Origin: Pseudomonas sp. L5B5
Lineage (GTDB): Bacteria; Pseudomonadota; Gammaproteobacteria; Pseudomonadales; Pseudomonadaceae
Direction: 5' to 3'
NCBI RefSeq assembly: GCF_020520285.1
Contig: NZ_CP084742.1
Location: 5,877,501-5,941,500 of the forward strand
DNA length: 64,000 nt
Made by a program: the position numbers and the translations under genes. The notes under the pieces are model-generated. The model was given only the letters and a program-made list of their open reading frames with translations. It did not search any database and had not been told where the DNA came from. Positions 17,387 to 25,106 of the stretch are shown piece by piece (positions within the stretch are counted from its first letter, which is position 1; every line of letters starts with the position of its first letter).

Positions 17387-18541
17387 ATGGTTAATGGAAT
17401 GATGCGCCGGCTGCTCTGTGTCCTGTGGTTGTCGATCCTGGGGTCGACTGCGCAGGCTTCGTCTTCCGAACAGGTTCTTGTCGGCACCTTGGGCAGGATG
17501 CCGATCGTGATGGAGCTCAGCATCAGCGATCCGCAGAAGGTCACGGGGCGTTATTTCTATCAGAAGTACCACCGTGACCTGGCTCTGGCAGGCACGCTCG
17601 AAGGGCAGTCGTTGCAGTTGCGCGAAGGTCGGCAGGGCTACGAGCAGGACTCACCGCCCCAGGCCACCTTGCAGTTGCAGCGCACTGCCGATGGCTGGCA
17701 GGGCCAGTGGCAGGGGGCCAAGGGCAAGGTCCTGGAGGTCCGGCTGGCACCCGCCAGCGCCGAGGCGCCAACGCCGGAGGCTTTGCCCTACCTGGCTCAG
17801 CTGTACCAGAAAGACCTGTACGAGTACTTGCGTTTTCAGGGCCTGCCGCTCAAGCAGGGCAAGCAGCAGAACTTCATGGGCTACACGCTGCAATGGTGGA
17901 GCGAGCCATCGTCGCAACTGTCGATGTTCAAGGTGATTGCCGGTTACCCGCAAGACCGGCAAGACCTGCTCAACCAGTTGCTGATGGAGCGTCTGTGGCG
18001 CGAGGTGCAGGCTTATCACGAATGCCTGCTGGAGGCCGGCGAGAGCGGCGAGTTCACGCAGACCGTCAAGCCGCAGTTTTTCTCCCGGACGTTGCTCAGC
18101 GTCAACATAGGCACCAGCTACACCTGCGGCGGTGCTCATCCGGACAATGGCGACTCGCCCCTGAACATCGATGTGAACAGTGGCCGCAGCCTGCTCCTGA
18201 CGGATGTGTTGTGGGTAGGTAAGGGGCAGCCCCTGAAGCCGGCCGACTACAGCGCCCTGTATGAGTACAACACGGGGCGGTTGGGGCCATGGCTGGTCAA
18301 GCAGTTCACGGCCCTGCACCCGCGTGAAATGCGGCCGATCAGCGAGGATGAAGGCTGCAACTACAGTGACCCCAGCGTGTGGGGCGATAACGCCTGGTAT
18401 TTCACGCCCAAGGGCTTGTTCATCAAGGCCCTCTTTCCGCGGGTACAGCGCGCGTGCGACGGACCGGAGTGGGCCGTGCTGCCGTACTCGGTGATCAGGA
18501 AACACCCTGGCGCCATGGTCCTGGAACTGCCCCAGCGCTGA
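17387..18541 (+). CDS. Exported DUF3298-like protein of unknown function
   Basis: 384 aa with a signal peptide (MMRRLLCVLWLSILGSTAQAS). The second half holds the pattern NIGTSYTCGGAHPDNGDSPLN followed by LTDVLWVG and a late YFTPKGLFIKALFP, which resembles DUF3298/RsiV-type periplasmic domains. The first half, a beta-rich stretch beginning with VGTLGRMPIVMELSI, is not recognised. The start at 17387 is preceded by AAGGGA. It stands alone, with the next gene convergent. Confidence 0.7.
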   Translation: MVNGMMRRLLCVLWLSILGSTAQASSSEQVLVGTLGRMPIVMELSISDPQKVTGRYFYQKYHRDLALAGTLEGQSLQLREGRQGYEQDSPPQATLQLQRTADGWQGQWQGAKGKVLEVRLAPASAEAPTPEALPYLAQLYQKDLYEYLRFQGLPLKQGKQQNFMGYTLQWWSEPSSQLSMFKVIAGYPQDRQDLLNQLLMERLWREVQAYHECLLEAGESGEFTQTVKPQFFSRTLLSVNIGTSYTCGGAHPDNGDSPLNIDVNSGRSLLLTDVLWVGKGQPLKPADYSALYEYNTGRLGPWLVKQFTALHPREMRPISEDEGCNYSDPSVWGDNAWYFTPKGLFIKALFPRVQRACDGPEWAVLPYSVIRKHPGAMVLELPQR

Positions 18542-18562
18542 AAGCTGCAGTCCGTCCTGGGG

Positions 18563-19543
18563 TTACTTTGCCTCCAGCCCCGGGGCCTCGCGGATCACGA
18601 AATGATCCAGGTTCTCGATATTGGCGCTGAACACCCCGAAGCTCGCGTCGGGGTGTTTCTTGCTCGGCACCTGCTTGAAGACAGGCGTCACGCCGTAGAA
18701 AAAACAGTACAGCTCGCGCTGGCTGTCGATGGCGAGCTTGATCTCTTCCAGAAAGGCTTTGCGCTTGCGGTAGTTGTCGACCAGTTTCTTGCTCAGGTAG
18801 ACGTTGACTGAATAGGGTTTCTTCTTGCCCTCATCTCCTTCCTTGAACCAGACCTTCTGGGCGAAATCGATGCGAAAACTCTGGGTGTAGTCCTTGATCT
18901 GCTTGATCTTGCCCCAGTAGATCAACCCGTTGTTGTCCTGCAGGTACTCGATCTTCTTGAAGAACGAGGCATAGGACGCCGTGTGTTCACCAATCTTCAA
19001 CGGCATGCGCTTGAGCAGGTCCTGATCGTCGATATTCGACACGAAGCATTCCACCGGATGGGCGAAGACACTGGTCTTGTCCGGAACGCCGTCGTGCTCG
19101 GCGCGGGGCTGAACGGTCTTGACGGCGCTGGCTGGCTGCAGGGTTGCGGGGTTGTCCGGCGAAGTGACCGGAGCCACTGGCTGGCGCACGTATTCACGAC
19201 GGGTCAGCAGCAACTCCGAAGGGAAATGTTCCTCGCGATCGTTGTCGGTCGCCGCGTTGTCGGGGTTGCCCACCGTCCTGCTGGCCGCGTAGGGGCAGCC
19301 TTCTGCATGCCGGGTGCCGGGCAGGTTCTTGAAGTGCGGCGTGCGGATGTAGTTGAGGTTCTTGGCATTGAAGGTGCCCAACTGGTTGCTGGCCTCGAAC
19401 GCAGTGCGGCATTCGTCGTTGGGGCATTGGAAGCGTTCCCTGGCCGAGTCGAAATCCATGGTTTCATCGAAGTTCAGGTCCCGCACGTCATAGATCGACA
19501 GCTTGTCGTCGAGGCTGATGCAGTAGGCGGTGGCGAATTTCAT
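18563..19543 (-). CDS. Unrecognised protein with N-terminal Cys/His metal-binding pattern
   Basis: 326 aa, no signal peptide. The N-terminus carries CPNDECRTAF (Cys-x4-Cys), then PHFKNLPGTRHAEGCPY, so two Cys, one HF, one H and one C lie within about 45 residues. That spacing recalls the zinc-knuckle of CoiA-like competence/nuclease proteins, where HF precedes a His and a Cys. The central part (about 115-165) is low-complexity and proline rich. The C-terminal 160 residues are lysine/aromatic rich with YSVNVYLSKKLVDNYRKRKAF. I do not recognise the family and give no function. Confidence 0.65.
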   Translation of the reverse strand: MKFATAYCISLDDKLSIYDVRDLNFDETMDFDSARERFQCPNDECRTAFEASNQLGTFNAKNLNYIRTPHFKNLPGTRHAEGCPYAASRTVGNPDNAATDNDREEHFPSELLLTRREYVRQPVAPVTSPDNPATLQPASAVKTVQPRAEHDGVPDKTSVFAHPVECFVSNIDDQDLLKRMPLKIGEHTASYASFFKKIEYLQDNNGLIYWGKIKQIKDYTQSFRIDFAQKVWFKEGDEGKKKPYSVNVYLSKKLVDNYRKRKAFLEEIKLAIDSQRELYCFFYGVTPVFKQVPSKKHPDASFGVFSANIENLDHFVIREAPGLEAK

Positions 19544-19706
19544 GGGAGCCTGGATCCTTGGGCGGGGGAGGAGACTTTATAGCGTTAGCTCCGCAAGCCT
19601 GCACCTGTTCTTTGCAGGCCAGGGCCCTGCCAATGGGAGGGGCCGCGACAGCGTCTTCCCCCGTGTCCGGCAGCCATCGCTGATTCCTCGCACAGGCCTT
19701 TGGTGA

Positions 19707-20510
19707 CTAGAGGGAAGGGTGCAGGCCGCCATCCATGTCGATGACGGCACCGGTTACGTAGCTGGCTCGGGAGCTGGCCAGGAACAGGGCGACATCGGCG
19801 ATCTCCGCAGGTGTTGCCAGCCGTCCGATGGGCAGCGCCGCTTCCTTGGCCTCGAGCACCGCCTGGAGGCTCGTGTGGTTGCGTTCCGCCTCGAAGGCCA
19901 GGGTCTGTTCCGTGCGGGTGGTCAGGGTCAGGCCGGGGTTGATGGCGTTGATGCGGATGGCATGTGCCGCATGGGCGTTGGCCAGGCCGGCATTGAGGAA
20001 CAGCAGGGCTGCGTTGGCCAGGCCGCCGGCCAGGTGGTTCGCCATGACGTGGCGGCCGCCGATGCCGATGATGTTGACGATCGCCTTGTCGTCCCGCGAC
20101 CCGTGGGTGCGCTGGTGGGTAAAGGACTGCAAAGCCTGGTGCTGCATGTTCAGGTAAGGATCGAACTTGGCCTGCAGGGCTTCGTGGAAGTTGGCCGGCT
20201 CCAGTGTCTCGAGGGGGTATTTTTTCGCCGCGCCTGCGCAGTTGACCAGGATATCCAGCGGTCCGAATTCACCTTCAAGGCTGGCCATGGCCTGCTCGCA
20301 CCCTGTGGTCGATCCCAGGTCCTGGGCATGCACGATCACCGGTAAGCCACGTTGGGCGAATTCGGCCTGGGCGGCCGTGAGGTTGGCAGGGTCGCGGGAG
20401 ATGATCGCGACTTGTGCACCCTCTGCCGCGAAGGCGATGGCGCATGCCAGCCCTATGCCCTTGCTGCCACCGGTGACGATCACGCGCTTGCCATGCAGAT
20501 GCAGGTCCAT
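19707..20510 (-). CDS. SDR-fold protein with degenerate active site
   Basis: 267-aa Rossmann protein with the nucleotide motif TGGSKGIG (13-20) and NCAG (about 90-93). The C-terminus (NAINPGLTLTTRTEQ; PAEIADVALFLASSRASYVTGAVIDMDGG) is standard for classical SDRs. The catalytic Ser-Tyr-xxx-Lys is not there: the region reads NIIGIGGRHVMANHLAGGLANAAL, with His at the Tyr place and Gly at the Lys place. Either the enzyme uses other residues or it is not a dehydrogenase. The LysR gene precedes it on the same strand with three bases between. Confidence 0.8.
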   Translation of the reverse strand: MDLHLHGKRVIVTGGSKGIGLACAIAFAAEGAQVAIISRDPANLTAAQAEFAQRGLPVIVHAQDLGSTTGCEQAMASLEGEFGPLDILVNCAGAAKKYPLETLEPANFHEALQAKFDPYLNMQHQALQSFTHQRTHGSRDDKAIVNIIGIGGRHVMANHLAGGLANAALLFLNAGLANAHAAHAIRINAINPGLTLTTRTEQTLAFEAERNHTSLQAVLEAKEAALPIGRLATPAEIADVALFLASSRASYVTGAVIDMDGGLHPSL

Positions 20511-20513
20511 TGC

Positions 20514-21425
20514 TCACTCCGTTTGCTGTTTGCCGTGTTCCAGTTCGTTCAGGTATTCATCGACTTCATTGGCCAGCCAGCTGGAGAAAACCCGCTGCTT
20601 GATCTCCGAGCGCTCCCGGTTGGGCAGCACCAGCCAGTACGGGTAGGGGTAGGGAGCCGTGACCTTCGAAAGCTGGACCAGTTCGCCGCGCTTGATTGCG
20701 TCGTGCACCAGGCTGCGGCGCTCCAGCGCGATGCCCTGACCCAGGCGAACGGCCTGCAGCACCAGGTTGGAATCATTGCTGCAGAGGCCGATGCGCGGGA
20801 CATCCAGGTCCAGCCCGGCGGCCTGGCACCAGGGTTGCCATGACTCCATGTTGAAGATGATGTTGCTGCTGATGATTTCTTCAGGGGTCTGGGGCATGAC
20901 CCCGCCATTGAAGTGCGGAGCGGCGACCACCAGGGTCTCGTCATGAAAGAGCAGCTGCTGCTCCAGCCCGTCCCAGTCGCCCTTGCCCATGCGAATCCCG
21001 ACGTCCACCGATTCCCGGGTCAGGTTCGAGACTGCGAGGCTAGCCTGCAGCCGGATGCTGATGTGTGGTTGCAATTGCTGGAAACGCGGCAAGCGTGGCA
21101 GCAGCCAGCTGAAGCCGAACGAAGGCAGGACGGCCACCACCAGCTCCGTGGATTTGGGCTGGGTCTTGATCAGCCGAGTGGCTTCGGCGATTCCGCTCAA
21201 TGATTCACGGATCTGCAAGGCGTACAACCGCCCGTCCTCGCTGACCCGCAGGCCCCGTCCCTCTCGCACGAACAGGGTGACGCCGATCATCTCTTCCAGC
21301 ACTTTGATCTGCTGGCTGATGGCCGAATGGGTGACATGCAGTTCCTTGGCGGCGGCGGTGACGCTGCCCAGCCTTGCAACCGACTCGAAACTGCGCAGGC
21401 AGGTGATAGGGGGAATACTCGACAT
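20514..21425 (-). CDS. LysR-family regulator (GcvA-like)
   Basis: 303 aa. N-terminal helix-turn-helix in LRSFESVARLGSVTAAAKEL and THSAISQQIKVLEEMIGVTLF; C-terminal effector domain with the conserved WLLPRLPRFQQLQPHISIRLQAS of the GcvA/AmpR branch. It is cotranscribed with the SDR gene, and divergent from the DUF2917-GST-GST genes, with a 106-base gap carrying three ACTAGT palindromes. It is the closest regulator to the biosynthetic island, but its target could simply be the GST group. Confidence 0.88.
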   Translation of the reverse strand: MSSIPPITCLRSFESVARLGSVTAAAKELHVTHSAISQQIKVLEEMIGVTLFVREGRGLRVSEDGRLYALQIRESLSGIAEATRLIKTQPKSTELVVAVLPSFGFSWLLPRLPRFQQLQPHISIRLQASLAVSNLTRESVDVGIRMGKGDWDGLEQQLLFHDETLVVAAPHFNGGVMPQTPEEIISSNIIFNMESWQPWCQAAGLDLDVPRIGLCSNDSNLVLQAVRLGQGIALERRSLVHDAIKRGELVQLSKVTAPYPYPYWLVLPNRERSEIKQRVFSSWLANEVDEYLNELEHGKQQTE

Positions 21426-21483
21426 GTAATTTATTCTTACGCGTTATGGTAAAAAATATCGATATATAACTGTGGAGGTTCTC

Positions 21484-21528
21484 ACTAGTGTAAGGACTAG
21501 TAAAGTCTTGGACGGCAAGAGGACTAGT
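21484..21528. repeat. Three ACTAGT hexamers upstream of the DUF2917-GST genes
   Basis: The palindromic hexamer ACTAGT occurs at 21484-21489, 21496-21501 and 21523-21528 in the intergenic region between the LysR gene and its divergent neighbour. The first two form a 12-base-period direct repeat (ACTAGTGTAAGG then ACTAGTAAAG). LysR regulators bind interrupted palindromes repeated along one DNA face, so this is a candidate operator array. Confidence 0.45.
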
Positions 21529-21531
21529 GCC

Positions 21532-21888
21532 ATGGACAATGCATGGAGGGGGCGACACACCCCGACGGACAGCCCCGACGGCGATGATCAGCAGTGGCTG
21601 CACGTTTCATTGGCCAGGGCGCAGCTGCTTTCGGTACGTTTCGCCCACGATATCTACACTCGAGCAGTGAGCGGCCGGCATTGGATCAGCACCGAGGGCA
21701 TCGACTTCTCGATTGGCCCCGGCGAACGGGTGAAACTGTCGGCCGGGCTGGCCTTGATCGACGGAGAGGGCGAGCTGCAACTGGCGTCGGCCGAGGTCGA
21801 CGAGCCACGTTCTTCGTCTGTGCGTTCATGGCGGCTGGCCCAGCTGTTCAAGCGTCGCACGGCGGCGCTAGAGATCAATATCAACTAA
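21532..21888 (+). CDS. DUF2917-like small protein
   Basis: 118 aa, no signal peptide. The central part (ISTEGIDFSIGPGERVKLSAG... LIDGEGELQLAS) resembles the cupin-like DUF2917 family, found as short proteins beside LysR regulators and GST or transporter genes. Function is unknown. The ATG at 21532 has AGAGGA at good spacing. It begins a three-gene run with the GST-like genes (gap of 12 bases). Confidence 0.6.
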   Translation: MDNAWRGRHTPTDSPDGDDQQWLHVSLARAQLLSVRFAHDIYTRAVSGRHWISTEGIDFSIGPGERVKLSAGLALIDGEGELQLASAEVDEPRSSSVRSWRLAQLFKRRTAALEININ

Positions 21889-21900
21889 GGAGAGTGATGG

Positions 21901-22509
21901 ATGAAACTCATTGGCATGCTGGATTCACCTTATGTGCGCCGGGTGGCCATTTCCCTGGATCTGCTGGGAATCAAGTTCGAACATGACCCGTTGTCGGTGT
22001 TCAGCACCTTCGAGGCGTTTTCCCGGATCAACCCCGTGGTCAAGGCGCCAACCCTGGTGCTCGATGATGGTTCCGTCCTGCTGGATTCGACGCTGATCAT
22101 CGATTATTTCGAGACCTTGAGCGCACCCGCCAGCAAGCTGCTGCCGCAGCAACCGCAAGCCTTGGCCCAGGCCTTGCGTACGCTGGGGCTGGCGCTGGCG
22201 GCCTGCGAGAAAACCGTGCAGATCGTCTATGAACACAATCTTCGTCCGGCAGAAAAACTCCACCAACCCTGGATCGAGCGTGTCACCCGGCAATTGCTGG
22301 CCGCTTGTGGCGAGCTGGACAAACAACTGGCGGCGCAACCGGCGCAAGGCGAGCGGCCTGACCAGGCTGGCGTCACCAGTGCCGTGGCCTGGTCGTTCAT
22401 GCAGCTGATGCTGCCCGACGTGGTCAAGGCCGATGACTTCCCGGCCCTCAAGTCCCATGCGGCTCGCCTGGAACAGACCGAACTGTTCAAGCGCTACCCC
22501 ATCGCCTGA
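21901..22509 (+). CDS. Glutathione S-transferase family protein (YibF-like)
   Basis: 202 aa. An N-terminal thioredoxin-like domain begins MKLIGMLDSPYVRRVAISLDLLG and has the GSH-contacting stretch NPVVKAPTLVLDDGSVLLDSTLIIDYFE with the conserved cis-Pro (KAPTLV) and the D-S pair. The C-terminal domain is all-helical. SPYVRRV at the active-site position is the Ser-containing beta/YibF type. Second gene of the LysR-linked group; possibly detoxifies electrophilic intermediates. Confidence 0.85.
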   Translation: MKLIGMLDSPYVRRVAISLDLLGIKFEHDPLSVFSTFEAFSRINPVVKAPTLVLDDGSVLLDSTLIIDYFETLSAPASKLLPQQPQALAQALRTLGLALAACEKTVQIVYEHNLRPAEKLHQPWIERVTRQLLAACGELDKQLAAQPAQGERPDQAGVTSAVAWSFMQLMLPDVVKADDFPALKSHAARLEQTELFKRYPIA

Positions 22510-22587
22510 ACCCGGGCGCGGTTCGAGCCTGGCTCGACCGCGCCGATTTCCCCTGCCGCCATCCCCTGGCTTTTGCGAGCCGTTGCC

Positions 22588-23244
22588 ATGTACACACTTT
22601 ATTTCGCGCCGACGGCCAATGGTCACAAGATCCTGATCATGCTGGAGGCGCTGGGCGTGCCTTACCGGATTCACCGGATCAACCTGGCGCTGGGCGAGCA
22701 ACACCAGCCGGACTTCGCCCGCTTGACGCCCCACGGCAAGATCCCGCTGCTGGTCGACCACGAGCAGGCGTTGAACCTGCCCGAGTCCGCAGCCATCCTC
22801 CAGTACCTGGCGGAAACTCACTCACGCTTCCTGCCGTCAGCCGGTGCCGAGCGCTATGGGGTACTGCACTGGCTGGCCTGGCAGGTCAGCAGCCTGGGAC
22901 CGATGGCCGGGCAGCATTATCACTTCATTCACCAGGGGCTCGAGGGCAACCAGTACGCCAGATCGCGCTACCAGGACCAGACCCTTCATCTGTTCAACAC
23001 CGTGGAGAAGGCCTTGACCGGGTGCGACTACGTTGCCGGGGCCTATTCGATTGCCGACATGGCCATCTATCCCTGGCTGCGCATCCATGGGCAATTGCAG
23101 GTGGATATCCGGGCGCTGCCCAATGTGACTGGCTACCTGCAGCGCATGGCGGCCCGCGCCGAAGTCCTGGCGGCCTATGCCAAGGGAGCGGCGCTGGCAG
23201 CGCCACCCCCGGTGCAGGTTCAGGCGGGTATGGCAGCCGGTTGA
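22588..23244 (+). CDS. Glutathione S-transferase family protein (Nu/YfcG-like)
   Basis: 218 aa from the ATG at 22588. The N-terminus TLYFAPTANGHKILIMLEALG carries the Thr-Ala-Asn-Gly-His-Lys pattern of the Ure2p/YfcG/YghU (Nu) class, followed by NLALGEQHQPDFARLTPHGKIPLLVD. This class works as disulfide-bond reductase or GSH-dependent peroxidase. The last 25 bases overlap the convergent flavin reductase, the last gene of the biosynthetic run. Confidence 0.85.
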   Translation: MYTLYFAPTANGHKILIMLEALGVPYRIHRINLALGEQHQPDFARLTPHGKIPLLVDHEQALNLPESAAILQYLAETHSRFLPSAGAERYGVLHWLAWQVSSLGPMAGQHYHFIHQGLEGNQYARSRYQDQTLHLFNTVEKALTGCDYVAGAYSIADMAIYPWLRIHGQLQVDIRALPNVTGYLQRMAARAEVLAAYAKGAALAAPPPVQVQAGMAAG

Positions 23245-23720
23245 GCCGTGGCATAGCGACCACCGTGGAAAATCAGCGGATCGCCCTGGGCGTGGCTGAA
23301 ATCGAGCACCTCGCCAAGGAATATCCAGTGGTCGCCACCGTCGAGCTGACGGTACTTCAGGCATTCGAACTGGGCGATCGCCCCGTGAATCAGCGGCATG
23401 TTGTGCTTGCCCAGGGCAAAGCCGACGCTGTGGAACTTGTCGGGCATCGGCTTGGCAAAACGATCGCTGACCTCCCGCTGCCCCTCTGAAAGCACATTGA
23501 TGGCGAAGCTGTCGGCGACCTGGAAGGCCTCCGCGCTCCAGGACTCCTTGCGCAGGCTCCACAGCACCAGCGCCGGCTCCAGGGACACCGAATTGAAGCT
23601 GTTGACCGTCAGGCCGGTCGGCTGGCCCTGGGGGTCCAGGGTCGTCACGATGCAGATGCCCGTGGCGAACTGACCGTAGGCGTTGCGCAGGGCGCGTTTG
23701 TCCGTAGCGATGCTGTTCAT
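23220..23720 (-). CDS. Flavin reductase (FMN/FAD reductase domain)
   Basis: 166 aa. The fold signature GQFATGICIVTTLDPQGQPTGLTVNSFNSVSLEPALVLWSLRKES (in parts) and the HWIFLGEVLDF strand belong to the short-chain flavin reductase family (HpaC, PrnF, SsuE-like in role). These enzymes use NAD(P)H to make free reduced flavin for a partner monooxygenase or halogenase. The halogenase-type gene two genes upstream is the obvious client. It is the last gene of the run and starts 13 bases after the aminotransferase stop. Confidence 0.88.
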   Translation of the reverse strand: MNSIATDKRALRNAYGQFATGICIVTTLDPQGQPTGLTVNSFNSVSLEPALVLWSLRKESWSAEAFQVADSFAINVLSEGQREVSDRFAKPMPDKFHSVGFALGKHNMPLIHGAIAQFECLKYRQLDGGDHWIFLGEVLDFSHAQGDPLIFHGGRYATAQPAAIPA

Positions 23721-23733
23721 CGTTGCTTCCTTC

Positions 23734-25029
23734 TCAAACGAATGATGAAACGCTCGTGATGTCTCCCAGGCATTGGCCCAGGATCGACAAGCCGTCGGCC
23801 AGGGTCTGGGTGTCGATGGTCAATGGCATCAGGAAACGAATGACGTTGTGGCGCGGACCGCAGGCCAGCAGCAGCAACCCACGTTGCTGGGCCAGCCTGA
23901 CCAGCAAGCGGGTGAGGTCGGTGGCCGGCACGCTCTGCCGGGCATCGTCGAACAGCTCCAGCGCCACCATGGCCCCGAGGCCGCGGATTCGGCAATGGAC
24001 GCCCAGGCCTCGGGTGATTTCGTCCAGCGCGTGAGTCAGCTCGCTGCCCAGGGCAATGGCCTTGTCCAGCAATTGTTCCTGCTCGATGACATCCAGCACC
24101 GCCAGGGCCGCGGCGCAGGCCAGGGGATTGCCCGCGTAGGTGCCGCCCAGGCCACCGGGACCGATGCTGTCCATCAGGTCGGCGCGTCCGACCACGCCCG
24201 AGAGCGGCAGGCCGCCGGCCACCGATTTGCCGAACACGATCAAGTCGGCATCAACGCCCATCTGTTCCATGGCGAAGAACGTCCCCGTGCGACCTGCGCC
24301 GCATTGCACTTCGTCGGCGATCAACAGGATGCCGTGCTGGTCGCACAGGGCCCGCAGCGCGGTCATGAAGGCCGCCGGGGCGGTATGGAAACCGCCTTCG
24401 CCCTGCACGGGCTCGATGACGATCGCGGCGATATCGGTCGGTGCCGCATCGCAATGGAAGATCCGCTCGAGGCTGGCCAGGGCCTGTTGCGTATCGACTT
24501 CGACACCGTCGGGAAACAGCGCACGGTAGACATGGCCCGGCATCAGTCCCATGGCGCTGCGGTAAGGCGCGACCTTGGCGGTCATGGCCATCGTCAGGAA
24601 CGTGCGGCCGTGGAAGGCTCCGGTAAAGGCGATGACGCCGGTTCGTCCGGTGGCTGCCCGGGCCACCTTGATGGCGCTTTCCACCGCTTCCGAGCCGGTC
24701 GTCAGCAACAGGCTGCGCTTGTCGAACGCCCCCGGCATATAGCCGTTGATGCGCTCGCACACGCTGATGTAGTGCTCGTAGGGCAGCGCTGCGAAGCAGG
24801 TGTGCGAGAACAGCGCCAGCTGGGCTTGCACGGCCTCCACCACGCGCGGATGCAAGTGCCCGGTGTTGAGCGCGGCAATGCCGCCGGCGAAGTCGATGTA
24901 GCTCCGGTCATTGGCATCGATGAGTCGCGAGTTGCTGGCGCTTTTCACGTAGACGGGGTGGAGCTGGTTGATTCCACGCGCCACGGCGGACTGCCGACGG
25001 GCGTCCAAGGACGGGAATTCACTCTGCAT
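23734..25029 (-). CDS. Class III PLP-dependent aminotransferase (GabT-like)
   Basis: 431 aa. Fold type I PLP enzyme: TTGSEAVESAIKVARAATGR for phosphate binding, IADEVQCGAGRTG with the cofactor-pairing Asp239, and the Schiff-base Lys268 in FGKSVAGGLPLSGVVGR. It is closest in feel to 4-aminobutyrate/omega-amino-acid transaminases. In this context it may convert an aldehyde or ketone of the pathway to an amine, or supply an omega-amino starter. GGAGG before the ATG at 25029 fixes the start. The gap to the halogenase gene is 77 bases. Confidence 0.88.
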   Translation of the reverse strand: MQSEFPSLDARRQSAVARGINQLHPVYVKSASNSRLIDANDRSYIDFAGGIAALNTGHLHPRVVEAVQAQLALFSHTCFAALPYEHYISVCERINGYMPGAFDKRSLLLTTGSEAVESAIKVARAATGRTGVIAFTGAFHGRTFLTMAMTAKVAPYRSAMGLMPGHVYRALFPDGVEVDTQQALASLERIFHCDAAPTDIAAIVIEPVQGEGGFHTAPAAFMTALRALCDQHGILLIADEVQCGAGRTGTFFAMEQMGVDADLIVFGKSVAGGLPLSGVVGRADLMDSIGPGGLGGTYAGNPLACAAALAVLDVIEQEQLLDKAIALGSELTHALDEITRGLGVHCRIRGLGAMVALELFDDARQSVPATDLTRLLVRLAQQRGLLLLACGPRHNVIRFLMPLTIDTQTLADGLSILGQCLGDITSVSSFV

Positions 25030-25106
25030 GGGGAACCTCCGGTTGTTGGGCCAGACCGCACCCGGCACGGGCTGTTCACGCGTACCGGGCAGCTTGAGGG
25101 TTGGGG

